Origin: Caulobacter sp.
Lineage (GTDB): Bacteria > Pseudomonadota > Alphaproteobacteria > Caulobacterales > Caulobacteraceae
DNA length: 63,005 nucleotides
Assembly (NCBI GenBank): GCA_030645575.1
Contig: JAUSMJ010000044.1
Coordinates: forward strand, 1 to 63,005
Reading direction: 5' to 3'
Shown: positions 16,857 to 26,494 of the stretch, one piece after another
Position numbering within the stretch: the first letter of the stretch is position 1
How the letters are laid out: the number at the start of each line of letters is the position of its first letter
Position numbers and translations under genes: made by a program
Notes under the pieces: generated by a model
Told to the model about the DNA's origin: nothing
Database searches by the model: none
The model's input: the letters and a program-made list of their open reading frames with translations, nothing else

Positions 16857-18506
16857 ATGAAAAAGCTTCTGCTTGCCGCCCTGGTCGCCGCGATGCCGCT
16901 GGCGGCGTTCGCCGCCGATCCCGCGGTGAACCCGGCCCGTCTGGCCACCGACATCAAGGTGCTGTCGTCCGACGCCTTCGAGGGGCGCGGTCCGGCCACC
17001 CCCGGCGGCGACAAGACCGTCGCCTGGATCATCGGCCAGATGATCGCCACGGGCCTGGAGCCAGGCGGCGACCTGAGGGACGGCAAGCGCGCCTGGACCC
17101 AGGACGTGCCGCTGGGCCGTTTCGAGATGAAGGGCCCGGTGACCTCCAGCTTCTCGGTCGGCGGCCAGTCGATCACCCTGACCCAGGGCGAGCAGATCGC
17201 CATCCGCGCGGCCCAGACCAATGTCGACAGCGTCAACCTCGCCGGGCTGCCGGTGGTGTTCGCCGGCTACGGCGTCGATGCGCCCGAGCGCAACTGGAAC
17301 GACTTCGCCGGCATGGACGTCAAGGGCAAGGTCGTCATCGTCCTGATCAATGACCCCGATTTCGAATCCGGCAAGGGCGACTTCGGCGGCAAGGCCATGA
17401 CCTACTACGGCCGCTGGACCTACAAGTACGAGCAGGCCGCGCGCCTCGGCGCCGCCGCCCTGATCGTCGTCCACGAGACCGATCCGGCCTCCTACGGCTG
17501 GGCCACGGTCAAGAACTCCAACACCAATGTGATGTTCGACATCGTCCGCGACAAGCCGGGCGAGGTTCACCCGCCGGTCGAGGCCTGGATCCAGCGCGAT
17601 GTCGCCGTCGATCTGTTCCGCCGGGCCGGTCTCGACTTCGACGCGCTGAAGAAGAAGGCCGCCAGGCGCGGCTTCAAGGCCGTGGCCCTGCCCGGCGCGA
17701 CCTTCTCGGCCGACTTCAAGGTCGATCACCAGGTCATCGTGTCCCAGAACGTCGTCGGCGTGCTGCCGGGCGCCAAACGTCCGGACGAGCGGGTGTTCTT
17801 CACCGCCCACTGGGATCACCTGGGCGTGGGCCTGCCCGACGCGAAGGGCGACACGATCTACAACGGCGCCGTGGACAACGCGACGGGCATCGCCGCCCTG
17901 CTCGAGCTGGGCCGGATGTACGCCGCCGGGCCGCGCCCCGACCGCTCGATCGTGTTCATGGCCGTGACGGCCGAGGAAAAGGGCCTGCTGGGCTCGGAAT
18001 ACTATGCCGCCAACCCGCTCTATCCGCTGGCGACGACCGTGGCCGACCTGAACATGGACGGCTTCTCGCCGACCGGGCCGGCGCGCGACTACACCACCTC
18101 GGGCGATGGCAAGGTCAGCCTGCAGGACGACCTGGTCGCGGCGCTCGAGGCGCGCGACCGGGTGTTCACGCCCGACCCCGTTCCGGAAGCGGGCCACTTC
18201 TTCCGCTCGGACCACTTTCCGTTCGCCAAGCGCGGCGTGCCGGCCATCTCGGTCGGACCGGGCGAGGACCTGGTTGTCGGCGGCGTCGCGGCCGGCAAGG
18301 CCTACAGCGACATGTATATCAAGGACCGCTACCACCAGCCGGCCGACGAATGGTCGGACGACTGGGACCTGTCGGGCATGAGCGCCGATCTCTCGCTGCT
18401 CCACGGCCTGGGCCTCGACCTCGCGACGTCGACCCGTTGGCCGGAATGGCAGGCGGGGTCGGAATTCAAGGCGATCCGCGACGCCACGGCGGGCGACCGT
18501 CACTAG
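16857..18506 (+). CDS. Secreted M28-family zinc aminopeptidase with PA domain
   Basis: 549 residues. Signal peptide MKKLLLAALVAAMPLAAFAA, then a PA-type insert (about 115-250), then the M28 peptidase domain with zinc ligands and catalytic residues in TAHWDHLGVG, VDNATGIAAL, TAEEKGLLGSEYYA, DLNMDGFSPTG and RSDHFPFAKRGVPA. Exported enzymes of this family trim N-terminal residues from peptides. It lies between the SDR and L-serine dehydratase genes, so it may feed amino acids to local catabolism. Confidence 0.88.
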   Translation: MKKLLLAALVAAMPLAAFAADPAVNPARLATDIKVLSSDAFEGRGPATPGGDKTVAWIIGQMIATGLEPGGDLRDGKRAWTQDVPLGRFEMKGPVTSSFSVGGQSITLTQGEQIAIRAAQTNVDSVNLAGLPVVFAGYGVDAPERNWNDFAGMDVKGKVVIVLINDPDFESGKGDFGGKAMTYYGRWTYKYEQAARLGAAALIVVHETDPASYGWATVKNSNTNVMFDIVRDKPGEVHPPVEAWIQRDVAVDLFRRAGLDFDALKKKAARRGFKAVALPGATFSADFKVDHQVIVSQNVVGVLPGAKRPDERVFFTAHWDHLGVGLPDAKGDTIYNGAVDNATGIAALLELGRMYAAGPRPDRSIVFMAVTAEEKGLLGSEYYAANPLYPLATTVADLNMDGFSPTGPARDYTTSGDGKVSLQDDLVAALEARDRVFTPDPVPEAGHFFRSDHFPFAKRGVPAISVGPGEDLVVGGVAAGKAYSDMYIKDRYHQPADEWSDDWDLSGMSADLSLLHGLGLDLATSTRWPEWQAGSEFKAIRDATAGDRH

Positions 18507-18553
18507 CCCTCATCCGTGAACTCCGGCCCCGGCCGGAGGGATCGGAGGACCCG

Positions 18554-19942
18554 ATGACCGTCAGCGTCTTCGACCTGTTCAAGCCCGGCGTCGGGCCGTC
18601 CAGTTCGCACACCATGGGCCCGATGACCGCCGCGGTGCGGTTCATCGGGCTGCTGCGCGCGAGCGGGGGCCTGGCGCGGGTCACGCGCGTCCAGGTCAAG
18701 CTCTACGCCTCGCTGGCCCTGACCGGTCGCGGCCACGCCACCGACCGGGCCGTGATCCTGGGGCTGATGGGCTTCGAGCCGGCCAGCCTCGATCCCGACG
18801 CCGGCGAGGCGGCCCTGGCCGCGCTGCGGGCCGAGCAGTGGCTGGCCCTGGGCGGCGACGGGCCGCAGATCGCCGTCGACGTTGCGAGCGACATCGTCTG
18901 GGCCGGCCACGAGCGGCTGCCACAGCATCCCAACGCCCTGACCTTCACCGCCTATGCCGGCGAGGATGTGCTGGCCGAGCGGTCCTGGTTCTCCATCGGC
19001 GGCGGCTTCGTCCGCGACGAGGAGGAGATCTTCCGCAACACCGGCGACGAGGAGGGGCCGCCCGTGCCCTTTTCCTTCGAGTCGGGCGCCGATCTGCTGG
19101 CCATGACGGCGGCCGGCGGGGTGACCATCGCCCAGGCGATGATGGCCAACGAGCGCGTGCGCCGCTCCGAGGCCGAGGTCATCGAGGGCCTCGATACGAT
19201 CTTCGCGGCCATGGAGGCCTGTATCGACCGCGGCATGCGCATCGGCGGGACCCTGCCGGGCGGGCTAGACGTCAAGCGTCGGGCGCAACAGGTGCACCAG
19301 GCGATCATGGCCAAGGTCGAGAAACAGATCAGCGACCCGCTGGCGGCGATGGACTTCGTCAACCTCTGGGCCCTGGCGGTTAACGAGGAGAACGCCGCCG
19401 GCGGCAAGGTGGTCACGGCCCCGACCAACGGCGCGGCGGGCCTGATTCCGGCGGTGCTGCGGTTCTACAACCGGTTCTACCAGGGCACGGCGGAGGGCCG
19501 GCGCACCTTCCTGCTGACCGCCGCCGCCATCGGCGCCCTGTACAAGAAGAACGCCTCGATCAGCGGCGCCGAGGTCGGCTGCCAGGGCGAGGTGGGCGTC
19601 GCCTGCTCGATGGCCGCCGCCGGCCTGTGCGCGGCGCTGGGCGGCAGCAACAGCCAGGTCGAGAACGCCGCCGAGATTGGCATGGAGCACAACCTCGGTC
19701 TCACCTGCGACCCCATCGGCGGCCTGGTCCAGATCCCCTGCATCGAGCGCAACGCCATGGGCGCCATCAAGGCCATCGACGCCGCCCGGCTGGCCCTGCT
19801 GGGCGACGGCGAGCACAGCGTGAGCCTCGACAAGGTCATCGCCACGATGAAACGCACCGGCGAGGACATGAACGAGATCTACAAGGAGACCTCGCTCGGC
19901 GGCCTGGCGATCGGGCTGGCGGTGAACCGGGTGGAGTGCTGA
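18554..19942 (+). CDS. sdaA: L-serine ammonia-lyase, iron-sulfur dependent, single chain
   Basis: 462 residues combining beta (about 1-155) and alpha (about 180-460) domains. The start at ATG 18554 is preceded by GGAGGA. The family motif [10 protein letters not shown] stands at residues 15-24; conserved cysteines for the [4Fe-4S] cluster occur in the C-terminal half ([25 protein letters not shown]). It deaminates L-serine to pyruvate in the cytoplasm. It lies 47 nt after the M28 peptidase gene. Confidence 0.93.
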   Translation: MTVSVFDLFKPGVGPSSSHTMGPMTAAVRFIGLLRASGGLARVTRVQVKLYASLALTGRGHATDRAVILGLMGFEPASLDPDAGEAALAALRAEQWLALGGDGPQIAVDVASDIVWAGHERLPQHPNALTFTAYAGEDVLAERSWFSIGGGFVRDEEEIFRNTGDEEGPPVPFSFESGADLLAMTAAGGVTIAQAMMANERVRRSEAEVIEGLDTIFAAMEACIDRGMRIGGTLPGGLDVKRRAQQVHQAIMAKVEKQISDPLAAMDFVNLWALAVNEENAAGGKVVTAPTNGAAGLIPAVLRFYNRFYQGTAEGRRTFLLTAAAIGALYKKNASISGAEVGCQGEVGVACSMAAAGLCAALGGSNSQVENAAEIGMEHNLGLTCDPIGGLVQIPCIERNAMGAIKAIDAARLALLGDGEHSVSLDKVIATMKRTGEDMNEIYKETSLGGLAIGLAVNRVEC

Positions 19943-19949
19943 CCCCCTT

Positions 19950-20097
19950 CCTTCTCCCCTTGCGGGAGAAGGTGTAAGGCGGAGCCTGACGGATGAGGGG
20001 TCGCGCGGATCTGCCGGGCGTAGCGGCGGGCGGACCTGATCATCCACCCCTCATCCGACCCGCTTCGCGGGCCACCTTCTCCCGCAAGGGGAGAAGG
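19950..20097. repeat. Long inverted repeat of the CCTTCTCC...GGAGAAGG family, copy 1
   Basis: Ends 19950-19972 and 20075-20097 are hairpins that are near reverse complements (CCTTCTCCCCTTGCGGGAGA type), flanking an inner inverted pair GGATGAGGGGT / ACCCCTCATCC. Copy 2 is at 30934-31087 with the same plan but a different core. Non-coding; lies between sdaA and the DUF72 gene. Confidence 0.8.
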
Positions 20098-20143
20098 ATT
20101 TCGGATGCGGCCCCGCCAACCATTTGTGCAGCCCACCCCTTTT

Positions 20144-20187
20144 CGTCATCCTGAGGAGCCCGCGCGGCGGGCGTCTCGAAGGACGCA
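20144..20187 (+). repeat. CGTCATCCTGAGGAGC...TCTCGAAGGACGCA intergenic repeat, single unit
   Basis: A short unit starting CGTCATCCTGAGGAGC and ending GCGTCTCGAAGGACGCA, with a GCCCGCGCGGCGGGC hairpin between. The same unit recurs at 26564-26609. It ends 6 nt before the ATG of the DUF72 gene, so it probably contributes the untranslated leader. Confidence 0.75.
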
Positions 20188-20193
20188 GGACCG

Positions 20194-21000
20194 ATGAGCA
20201 ACCTTTCCCAAATCCGCGTCGGCGTCGGCGGCTGGACGTTCGAGCCGTGGCGGGGCGTCTTCTATCCCGACACGCTCAAACAGAAGGACGAGCTCGGCTA
20301 CATGAGCCGTCACCTGCGCGTGATCGAGATCAACGGCACCTACTATTCCAGCTTCAAACCCGACAGCTGGCGCAAGTGGCGGGACGAGACGCCGGACGGG
20401 TTCGTGTTCACGGTCAAGGGCAGCCGCTTCACCACCAACCGCAAGGTTCTGGCCGAGGCCGGCGAGAGCCTCGCCCGGTTCTTCGACCAAGGGATCAGCG
20501 AGCTGGGCGACAAGCTCGGCGCCGTGTTCTGGCAGTTCGCCCCAACCAAGAAGTTCGACCCGGACGACTTCGGCGCCTTTCTCGAACTGCTGCCCAAGTC
20601 GGTCGACGGCGTGCCGCTGCGCCATGCGGTCGAGGTGCGGCACGACAGCTTCCGCACGCCGGAGTTCCCGGTCCTGCTGCGCAAGCACAACATCGCCAAC
20701 GTCTACGCCGACCACGCCACCTATCCCAAGATTGCCGACGTGACGGCCGACTTCGTCTACGCCCGGCTGCAGACGGGGTCGGACGATGTGGCGACGGCCT
20801 ATGACGCCGCGACGCTGGACCAGTGGGCCGGCCGGCTGAAGACCTGGGCCGCTGGCGGCGAGCCGGAGGGCCTGCCGAAGGTCGATCCGGGCTTCACGGC
20901 GCCGGTGAAGCCCCGTGACGTGTTCGCCTTCATCATCCACGAGGGCAAGGTGCGGGCGCCACATGGGGCCCAAGCGCTTCAGGGGTTGGTGGATAAGTAG
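20194..21000 (+). CDS. DUF72 (YecE-like) family protein
   Basis: 268 residues matching the DUF72 TIM-barrel family: VGVGGWTFEPWRGVFYP at the start, then VIEINGTYYS, FTVKGSRF, AVEVRHDSF and FVYARLQ. The biochemical function of the family is not established; the fold suggests a phosphate-binding barrel. The extended GDKLGAVFWQFAP motif fits. Preceded by two repeat elements and followed by a third, so it is likely a single-gene unit. Confidence 0.85.
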   Translation: MSNLSQIRVGVGGWTFEPWRGVFYPDTLKQKDELGYMSRHLRVIEINGTYYSSFKPDSWRKWRDETPDGFVFTVKGSRFTTNRKVLAEAGESLARFFDQGISELGDKLGAVFWQFAPTKKFDPDDFGAFLELLPKSVDGVPLRHAVEVRHDSFRTPEFPVLLRKHNIANVYADHATYPKIADVTADFVYARLQTGSDDVATAYDAATLDQWAGRLKTWAAGGEPEGLPKVDPGFTAPVKPRDVFAFIIHEGKVRAPHGAQALQGLVDK

Positions 21001-21024
21001 TGCTGCGGTCGGCCAACTCAAGGC

Positions 21025-21122
21025 CCGTCATCCTGTGCCCTGTGCCCAGGACCCCTCTCGAAGTGTTCCGAACCCGTCCACCTTGTCTCCGGTCTAAACA
21101 GGGACAAGCCCGAGGATGACGG
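21025..21122. repeat. Intergenic inverted repeat CCCGTCATCCT...AGGATGACGG
   Basis: The outer arms CCGTCATCCT (about 21026-21035) and AGGATGACGG (about 21113-21122) are inverted. An internal TCTCGAAGTGTTCCGA resembles the TCTCGAAGGACGC unit of the repeats at 20144 and 26495, so this looks like a diverged member. No coding sense is visible in 21001-21206. Confidence 0.6.
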
Positions 21123-21206
21123 AGATCGTTGCGGGTCCACCTGCGCCAAGCGGCTCGCGCGCGCAAACCCTTGCCCGGCCCGGCCCGGCCGCTTAAGCCC
21201 TCGATC

Positions 21207-22064
21207 ATGTCGACCCAGGGCCTGATCCTCACCATTTCCTGTCCCGACCGCCGCGGCATCGTGGCGGCCGTGTCCGCCTTTCTGGCGCAGCGGGACTGCA
21301 ACATTCTCGACGCCCAGCAGTATGACGACGCCGAGACCGGCATGTTCTTCATGCGGGTGGTGTTCGCGCCGGACAGCTATGGCGCGGACGACCTGCGGGA
21401 GTCCTTCGCGGAGGTCGGCGAGACCTTCGCCATGACCTGGAGCCTGCGCGACCCGAAGGTGCGCAAGAAGGTCATGATCCTGGCCAGCAAGTCCGACCAC
21501 TGCCTGGCCGACCTGATCTATCGCTGGCGCATCGGCGAGCTGCCGATGGACATCGCCGGGGTGATCTCCAACCATCCGGCCGACACCTATCGCCACGTCG
21601 ACCTGTCGGACCTGCCGTTCCACCACCTGCCGGTGACCAAGGACACCAAGCTGGAGCAGGAGGCGCAGGTCTGGACGCTGATCCGCGACTCGGGCGCCGA
21701 CCTGGTCGTGCTCGCCCGCTACATGCAGGTGCTGTCCGACGGCCTGGCGGCCAAGCTGGAAGGCCGCTGCATCAACATCCACCACTCGTTCCTGCCGGGC
21801 TTCAAGGGCGCCAAACCCTATCATCAGGCCCATGCCCGTGGCGTGAAGGTCATCGGCGCCAGCGCCCATTTCGTCACCGGCGACCTCGACGAGGGCCCGA
21901 TCATCGAACAGGACGTCGAGCGCATCAGCCACCGCGACACCCCCGACGACCTGATCCGCAAGGGCCGCGACATCGAGCGCCGCGTGCTGGCGAGGGCCGT
22001 GCGCTGGACGCTGGAGGACCGCGTGCTGCTGAACGGGCGCAAAACCGTGGTGTTCACGGATTAG
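21207..22064 (+). CDS. purU: Formyltetrahydrofolate deformylase
   Basis: 285 residues. An N-terminal ACT domain (about 5-85, [19 protein letters not shown]) is followed by a formyltransferase-like domain with [28 protein letters not shown] and [14 protein letters not shown], which hold the catalytic His and Asp. PurU hydrolyses 10-formyl-THF to formate and THF, balancing one-carbon pools. It could work with the serine- and glycine-producing enzymes nearby. ATG 21207 was chosen because the ACT domain starts directly after it. Confidence 0.94.
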   Translation: MSTQGLILTISCPDRRGIVAAVSAFLAQRDCNILDAQQYDDAETGMFFMRVVFAPDSYGADDLRESFAEVGETFAMTWSLRDPKVRKKVMILASKSDHCLADLIYRWRIGELPMDIAGVISNHPADTYRHVDLSDLPFHHLPVTKDTKLEQEAQVWTLIRDSGADLVVLARYMQVLSDGLAAKLEGRCINIHHSFLPGFKGAKPYHQAHARGVKVIGASAHFVTGDLDEGPIIEQDVERISHRDTPDDLIRKGRDIERRVLARAVRWTLEDRVLLNGRKTVVFTD

Positions 22065-22075
22065 CCTCTCTCAAT

Positions 22076-22233
22076 CCTCCCCGTGACGTGGGGAGGGGGA
22101 CCATGCGGAGCATGGTGGAGGGGTCAGTGCGGGACTCGCCGGATAGATCGGAATTCAGGATGGGGCCGCTGGCGTTCGCGCCGCCCCTCCACCGCCCTCT
22201 GGGCGGTCCCCCTCCCCAGCAAGCTGGGGAGGA
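22076..22233. repeat. Long inverted repeat TCCTCCCC...GGGGAGGA
   Basis: The left arm from 22076 (TCCTCCCCGTGACGTGGGGA, then GGGGACC, GGTGGAGGGG) is matched in reverse by the right arm ending at 22233 (CCCCTCCACC, GGTCCCCC, TCCCCAGCAAGCTGGGGAGG). Each arm is itself a hairpin. It separates convergent purU and the FKBP gene. Confidence 0.75.
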
Positions 22234-22239
22234 ATGTTG

Positions 22240-22743
22240 TCAGCCCAGCGACCCCGCCGCCGGCAGCACGCCGATCAGCTGGATGCGGAAGATCAGCACG
22301 CTGTTGGGCGGGATCGGGCCCGCGCCCTGTTCGCCGTAGCCGAGGGCCGGCGGAACGTAGAGGATCCATTCGTCGCCGGGCTTCATCTTCTGCAGGGCTT
22401 CGATCCAGGCCGGGATCAGGCCGCCCAGCCGCATCACCGCCGGGGCGCCGCGCTGGAACGAGCTGTCGAAAATGTCGCCCGAGACCAGCTTGCCCTCGTA
22501 GTGGACCTTGACCTCGTCCTCGCGGCGGGGCGAGACGCCGCCAGCCGGGCCCGAGGCGACCACCTTGTAGAGCACGCCCGAGGGCAGCTTCTGCACGCCG
22601 GGTTCCTTGGCGGTCTTCTCCATGAAGGCGACGGCCGTGGCGCCGTTGGCCTCGATCAGCGAGGGATCGGCCCCCGGCTTCTTCGTGCAGCCGGCGAGGG
22701 CCAGGGCGGCGAGGGCCGTGACGATGAGGGTGCGGCGAAGCAT
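22240..22743 (-). CDS. FKBP-type peptidyl-prolyl cis-trans isomerase, lipoprotein
   Basis: 167 residues with a lipoprotein signal peptide; lipobox LALAGC gives Cys19. The FKBP domain occupies about 60-160, with VKVHYEGKLVSGDIFDSSF, IPAWIEALQKMKPGDEW and the VPPALGYGEQGAG loop. It should speed prolyl isomerisation during folding of periplasmic or outer-membrane proteins. It starts 13 nt after the ilvA stop and probably shares its transcript. Confidence 0.88.
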   Translation of the reverse strand: MLRRTLIVTALAALALAGCTKKPGADPSLIEANGATAVAFMEKTAKEPGVQKLPSGVLYKVVASGPAGGVSPRREDEVKVHYEGKLVSGDIFDSSFQRGAPAVMRLGGLIPAWIEALQKMKPGDEWILYVPPALGYGEQGAGPIPPNSVLIFRIQLIGVLPAAGSLG

Positions 22744-22756
22744 TTTCCGTAAACTC

Positions 22757-23959
22757 CTAGACCGCGCGGGGCGGGTAGCCGCTGGCGCGCAGCGCGTCCA
22801 TGATTTCCTGGGTGTGCTGGGCGTCGCGGGTCTCGATCATGATGTCGAACTCCGCGCCCTTGGCCGGCACGTCCAGGGCCAGGCGGTTGTGGGCCACCTC
22901 GATGATGTTGCCGCCCATCTCTCCGATCACCCGGCTGACGGTCGCCAAAAGGCCCGGCCGGTCGTCGCCGATGATGCGCAGGGAGACGAGGCGCTGGGCC
23001 CGCACCAGCTCGCGGGTCAGCACGCTGGCCAGCAGGCGGGTGTCGATGTTGCCGCCGGTCAGGATCAGGCCGCACTTCTTGCCGCGGAACCGCTCGGGAT
23101 AGGCCAGCAGCGCCGCCAGCGAGGCCGCGCCCGCGCCCTCGGCGATGGTCTTCTCGACGTTGCAGTACAGGGCGATCGCCCGCTCGATGTAGGGCTCCTC
23201 GAGCAGCAGCACGTCGTCCATCATCGGCCGGGCGATGGCGTAGGTCTTGGTCCCGACCTCCTTGACCGCGATGCCCTCGGCGATGGTCTGGCCGCCCGCC
23301 TCGGCGTTCAGGCCGCGCATGCGGGCGGTGAAGCTGGGGAACATCGCCGGCTCGCAGCCGATGATGCGGATGGCCGGGTTGATCGCCTTGGCCGCCGTGC
23401 CGACGCCGCTGATCAGCCCGCCGCCGCCGATCGGCACGGGCAGGATCTCCAGGTCCGGCACGTCCTCCAGCATCTCCAGAGCGATGGTGCCCTGGCCGGC
23501 CATGACGTCGTAGTCGTCGAACGGGTGGACAAACGTCAGGCCGCGCGCCTCGCGCAGCTGCTGGGCGTGGGCGGCGGCCTCGTCATAGGTGTCGCCGAAA
23601 ATGACCACCTCGGCGCCGTGCTGGCGCGTGTGCTCGACCTTCACGAACGGCGTGCCCTTGGGCATGACGATGGTCACCGGCACGCCGAGGCGCGCGCCGT
23701 GATAGGCCAGGCCCTGGGCGTGGTTGCCGGCGCTGGCGGCGATCACGCCGCGCGCGCGGTCCGCGTCGCTCAGCAGCAGCAGCTTGTTCAGCGCGCCGCG
23801 CTCCTTGTAGGCGGCGGTGAACTGCAGGTTCTCGAACTTGACCCACACCTGGGCGCCGGTGATCTCCGACAGGGTGCGGGAGTAGCGGCAGGGCGTGCGC
23901 TCGATGTGGCCGGCCAGCCGTCCGGCGGCGGCCTTGATGTCTTCCAGGGTGAGGGTCAT
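22757..23959 (-). CDS. ilvA: Threonine ammonia-lyase with C-terminal ACT domain
   Basis: 400 residues from ATG 23959 (GGG-rich Shine-Dalgarno upstream). Fold type II PLP enzyme: PLP lysine K52 in FTAAYKERGAL, ASAGNHAQGLAY, the IGGGGLISG phosphate loop, then LTGGNID. A single C-terminal ACT domain (about 325-400, SLRIIGDDRPGLLATVSRVI) suggests allosteric control. It converts threonine to 2-oxobutanoate for isoleucine synthesis or catabolism. It lies between a GNAT-like gene upstream and the FKBP gene downstream on the same strand. Confidence 0.92.
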   Translation of the reverse strand: MTLTLEDIKAAAGRLAGHIERTPCRYSRTLSEITGAQVWVKFENLQFTAAYKERGALNKLLLLSDADRARGVIAASAGNHAQGLAYHGARLGVPVTIVMPKGTPFVKVEHTRQHGAEVVIFGDTYDEAAAHAQQLREARGLTFVHPFDDYDVMAGQGTIALEMLEDVPDLEILPVPIGGGGLISGVGTAAKAINPAIRIIGCEPAMFPSFTARMRGLNAEAGGQTIAEGIAVKEVGTKTYAIARPMMDDVLLLEEPYIERAIALYCNVEKTIAEGAGAASLAALLAYPERFRGKKCGLILTGGNIDTRLLASVLTRELVRAQRLVSLRIIGDDRPGLLATVSRVIGEMGGNIIEVAHNRLALDVPAKGAEFDIMIETRDAQHTQEIMDALRASGYPPRAV

Positions 23960-23990
23960 GGGGTCTTCAGCGGGCGGGGGGCGCCAGCCT

Positions 23991-25070
23991 TCACCGCAAA
24001 CCCCGCATGAGGTCAAGCCGCCGCATGGCCTTTCCCGGCAGTTCCGACATACGGCCCAGCGGCAGGGCCTCGGCCGCCTTGCGCAGGGCATAGGCCGTCT
24101 CGCGCATCAGCGCCGCCGCCGACGGGGCGCCGATGAAGCCGTGGGTGACCCCGACCTTGACGTTGGAAAACTCGCGCTTGAAGCGATAGTCGCCGGCGCC
24201 CAGGTCGAGCCGGCTGTAGGGCGTGTCGTCCATCCAGCGCAGTATGTCCTGGAACAGCAGCATGCCGGGCGAATAGCGCTCGAACCGCGGATCATGGCTG
24301 ATGATCCAGCTGTGGATGGTGTGCCCGCCGCGCAGGTTCATCTGGGCCGCCGCCAGCCGGTCGCCGATATGCAGGGTGAACAGGATGCCGCCGAAGTCCG
24401 GGTCGCGGCTGGCGAACAGGTTGCGCACCAGCGCCGCGGGCCAGCCGGCGGCGAACAGGTCGGTCTGGCCCGTGGCTCGCCACTGGGCCCGTTTCCAGGC
24501 GATCAGTTTGCCGAAGTCGGCGTCCGACCGCGACCAGGCGGTGAAGGTGACCGGGCCGATTTCCCGCTCGACCTTGCGACGCTTCCTGTCGGTGTCCTTG
24601 AGGACCGAGATCCCGGCGGCGCGCCGTTCGGCCTCGTAGGCGGCGTAGCCGCAGGCCACGTCGATGACGAACGAGTCCTCCCGCCCGCGCGCCAGGGGCG
24701 CGAACGGGGCCTGGCTCTCGAGCATGTGGCAGAAGTCGAGCCGGCCCACGCCGAACGCCTCGACGATCTGGCGGGGATCGACCGTCAGCCCCGGCTCGGC
24801 CACCAGTCCCTGATAGTCGCACATCGGCGCCCCGGGCGGCATGGCGGTGAAGGCGCCGACGCGGGCGGCCATGAAGCCGCGGGGATTGTCGAGCCCGCCC
24901 AGAACCGCCACCCGCAGGCCGCTGTCGGGTCCCTGGGCCCGGGCCACGCTGCGCGCCCAGTGCGGCGACAGGAAGGGACTTTCCAGGCCCGGGTCGGCCG
25001 CCTGCAACGCCGACCACCGCGCGACGGCGGTGTCGGACAGCTCCCAGGGTCTCACCACATCGATCTTCAC
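23991..25070 (-). CDS. GNAT/CelD-like acetyltransferase (BioF2-like, possibly HfsK-related)
   Basis: 359 residues with the GNAT_6/CelD pattern: a central DTDRKRRKVEREIG segment, ILFTLHIGDRLAAAQMNLR, and LRWMDDTPYSRLDLGAGDYRFKRE near the C-terminus (only key motifs given). Such proteins acylate polysaccharide precursors; in Caulobacter the holdfast modifier HfsK belongs here. Whether this is HfsK cannot be decided without alignment. It lies 31 nt upstream of ilvA on the same strand and is divergent from the amidohydrolase gene. Confidence 0.7.
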   Translation of the reverse strand: MKIDVVRPWELSDTAVARWSALQAADPGLESPFLSPHWARSVARAQGPDSGLRVAVLGGLDNPRGFMAARVGAFTAMPPGAPMCDYQGLVAEPGLTVDPRQIVEAFGVGRLDFCHMLESQAPFAPLARGREDSFVIDVACGYAAYEAERRAAGISVLKDTDRKRRKVEREIGPVTFTAWSRSDADFGKLIAWKRAQWRATGQTDLFAAGWPAALVRNLFASRDPDFGGILFTLHIGDRLAAAQMNLRGGHTIHSWIISHDPRFERYSPGMLLFQDILRWMDDTPYSRLDLGAGDYRFKREFSNVKVGVTHGFIGAPSAAALMRETAYALRKAAEALPLGRMSELPGKAMRRLDLMRGLR

Positions 25071-25216
25071 GAAACCCTCTCCAGCAACTCGGGCGGGGGC
25101 AGACTAGCGCCCAACCCTTGCGGGAGAGTTTAGGCCGGGCGGGCCGACTTCGCGCTGGCGGGATCGGCCCGGCCGGGGCTAAGACGGATTTCAGTTGTCA
25201 TTCGGGGGTTTCATCC

Positions 25217-26491
25217 ATGCGCCACGCCCTGGCCGCTTTTTCCCTTGCTCTCGCCGCGCTGTCCGCCGGCGCGGTCCAGGCCAAGACCGTGGCGGTGACC
25301 GCCGCCCGCCTGCTCGACGTGACGTCGGGCAAATATGTCGAGCAGCCGGTGGTGGTGATCACCGACGGCCGGATCGTCGCCGTCGGCGCCCAGGGCTCCG
25401 TGGCCGTTCCCGACGGCGCCGAACGGGTCGACCTGCCTGGCCAGACCCTGCTCCCGGGTCTGATTGACACGCATGTTCACCTCGACTCCTCGCCGAAATA
25501 CGGCGGCTACAACGGCCTGGCCTTCACCGACAGCTTCTGGCCCGTGGTGGCGACGGCCAACGCCGCGGCGACGCTGAACGCGGGCTTCACCACGGTGCGC
25601 AACGTCGGGGCCGACCGCTATAACGACGTGGGGCTGATGCAGGCGATCGACGAGGGTGTCGCGCCCGGACCGCGCATCGTGCCGGCCGCCTACGCCCTGG
25701 GCGCCACGGGCGGGCACTGTGACAGCACCTATTTCCCGCCCTCGGTCGATCTGACCTCGCCGGGCGTCTTCGACGGCCCCGACGCGGCCCGCAAGATGGT
25801 CCGCAAGATGAAGAAGTACGGGGCCAGGGCGATCAAGATCTGCGTCACCGGCGGGGTCTTCTCCAACGACGCGGTGGGCATCCAGCAGCTGAGCCTCGAG
25901 GAGATCCAGGCCATCGTCGAGGAGGCCCACATGGACGGCATGAAGGTCGCCGCCCACGCGCACGGGCCCGAAGGCATCCGCGCCGCCATCCTCGGCGGGG
26001 TCGACACCATCGAGCACGCCAGCCTGGTCGATGACGAAGGCATCCGCCTGGCGGTCAAGGCCGGCGCCTGGTTCGGCATGGACATCTACAACACCGACTA
26101 CACCCAGGCCGAGGGCCGGGCCAACGGCGTGCGCGAGAGCGAGCTGAAGAAGGACGCCGACATCGGCGAGGCCCAGCGGCGGAACTTCTGCAAGGCGGTG
26201 AAGGCCGGGGTTCGCCAGATCTTTTCCACCGACGCCGGCATCTATCCGCACGGCTGGAACGCCCGCCAGTTCGCGGTGATGGTCCGCTACTGCGCCACGC
26301 CCCTGCAGGCCATCCAGGCCGCCACCGTCAACGCCGCCGAGGCGCTGGGCCAGCCGGGCGACGTGGGCCAGGTGGCTGTCGGCCGCTATGGCGACCTGAT
26401 CGCGGTGCAGGGCGATCCCCTGGCCGACGTGACCGTGCTCGAGCACGTGACCTTCGTGATGAAGGGCGGGGCGGTGGTGCGTGGGCGGTAG
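25217..26491 (+). CDS. Secreted amidohydrolase (Xaa-Pro dipeptidase/imidazolonepropionase-like)
   Basis: 424 residues from ATG 25217, with signal peptide MRHALAAFSLALAALSAGAV. Amidohydrolase superfamily metal ligands are visible: HxH in LIDTHVHLD, the bridging lysine in AIKICVTGG, His in HAHGPEG and TIEHASL, and Asp in STDAGIY. Caulobacter enzymes of this subgroup have been shown to be dipeptidases/carboxypeptidases. Predicted periplasmic enzyme for dipeptide or N-acyl peptide breakdown. It is divergent from the GNAT gene across 146 nt. Confidence 0.85.
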   Translation: MRHALAAFSLALAALSAGAVQAKTVAVTAARLLDVTSGKYVEQPVVVITDGRIVAVGAQGSVAVPDGAERVDLPGQTLLPGLIDTHVHLDSSPKYGGYNGLAFTDSFWPVVATANAAATLNAGFTTVRNVGADRYNDVGLMQAIDEGVAPGPRIVPAAYALGATGGHCDSTYFPPSVDLTSPGVFDGPDAARKMVRKMKKYGARAIKICVTGGVFSNDAVGIQQLSLEEIQAIVEEAHMDGMKVAAHAHGPEGIRAAILGGVDTIEHASLVDDEGIRLAVKAGAWFGMDIYNTDYTQAEGRANGVRESELKKDADIGEAQRRNFCKAVKAGVRQIFSTDAGIYPHGWNARQFAVMVRYCATPLQAIQAATVNAAEALGQPGDVGQVAVGRYGDLIAVQGDPLADVTVLEHVTFVMKGGAVVRGR

Positions 26492-26494
26492 CTT

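Noticed and set aside
21123..21206. Riboswitch in the purU leader
   Set aside because: The ~84 nt are mostly GC tandem (CCCGGCCCGGCCCGG) and show no recognisable glycine or THF riboswitch core.
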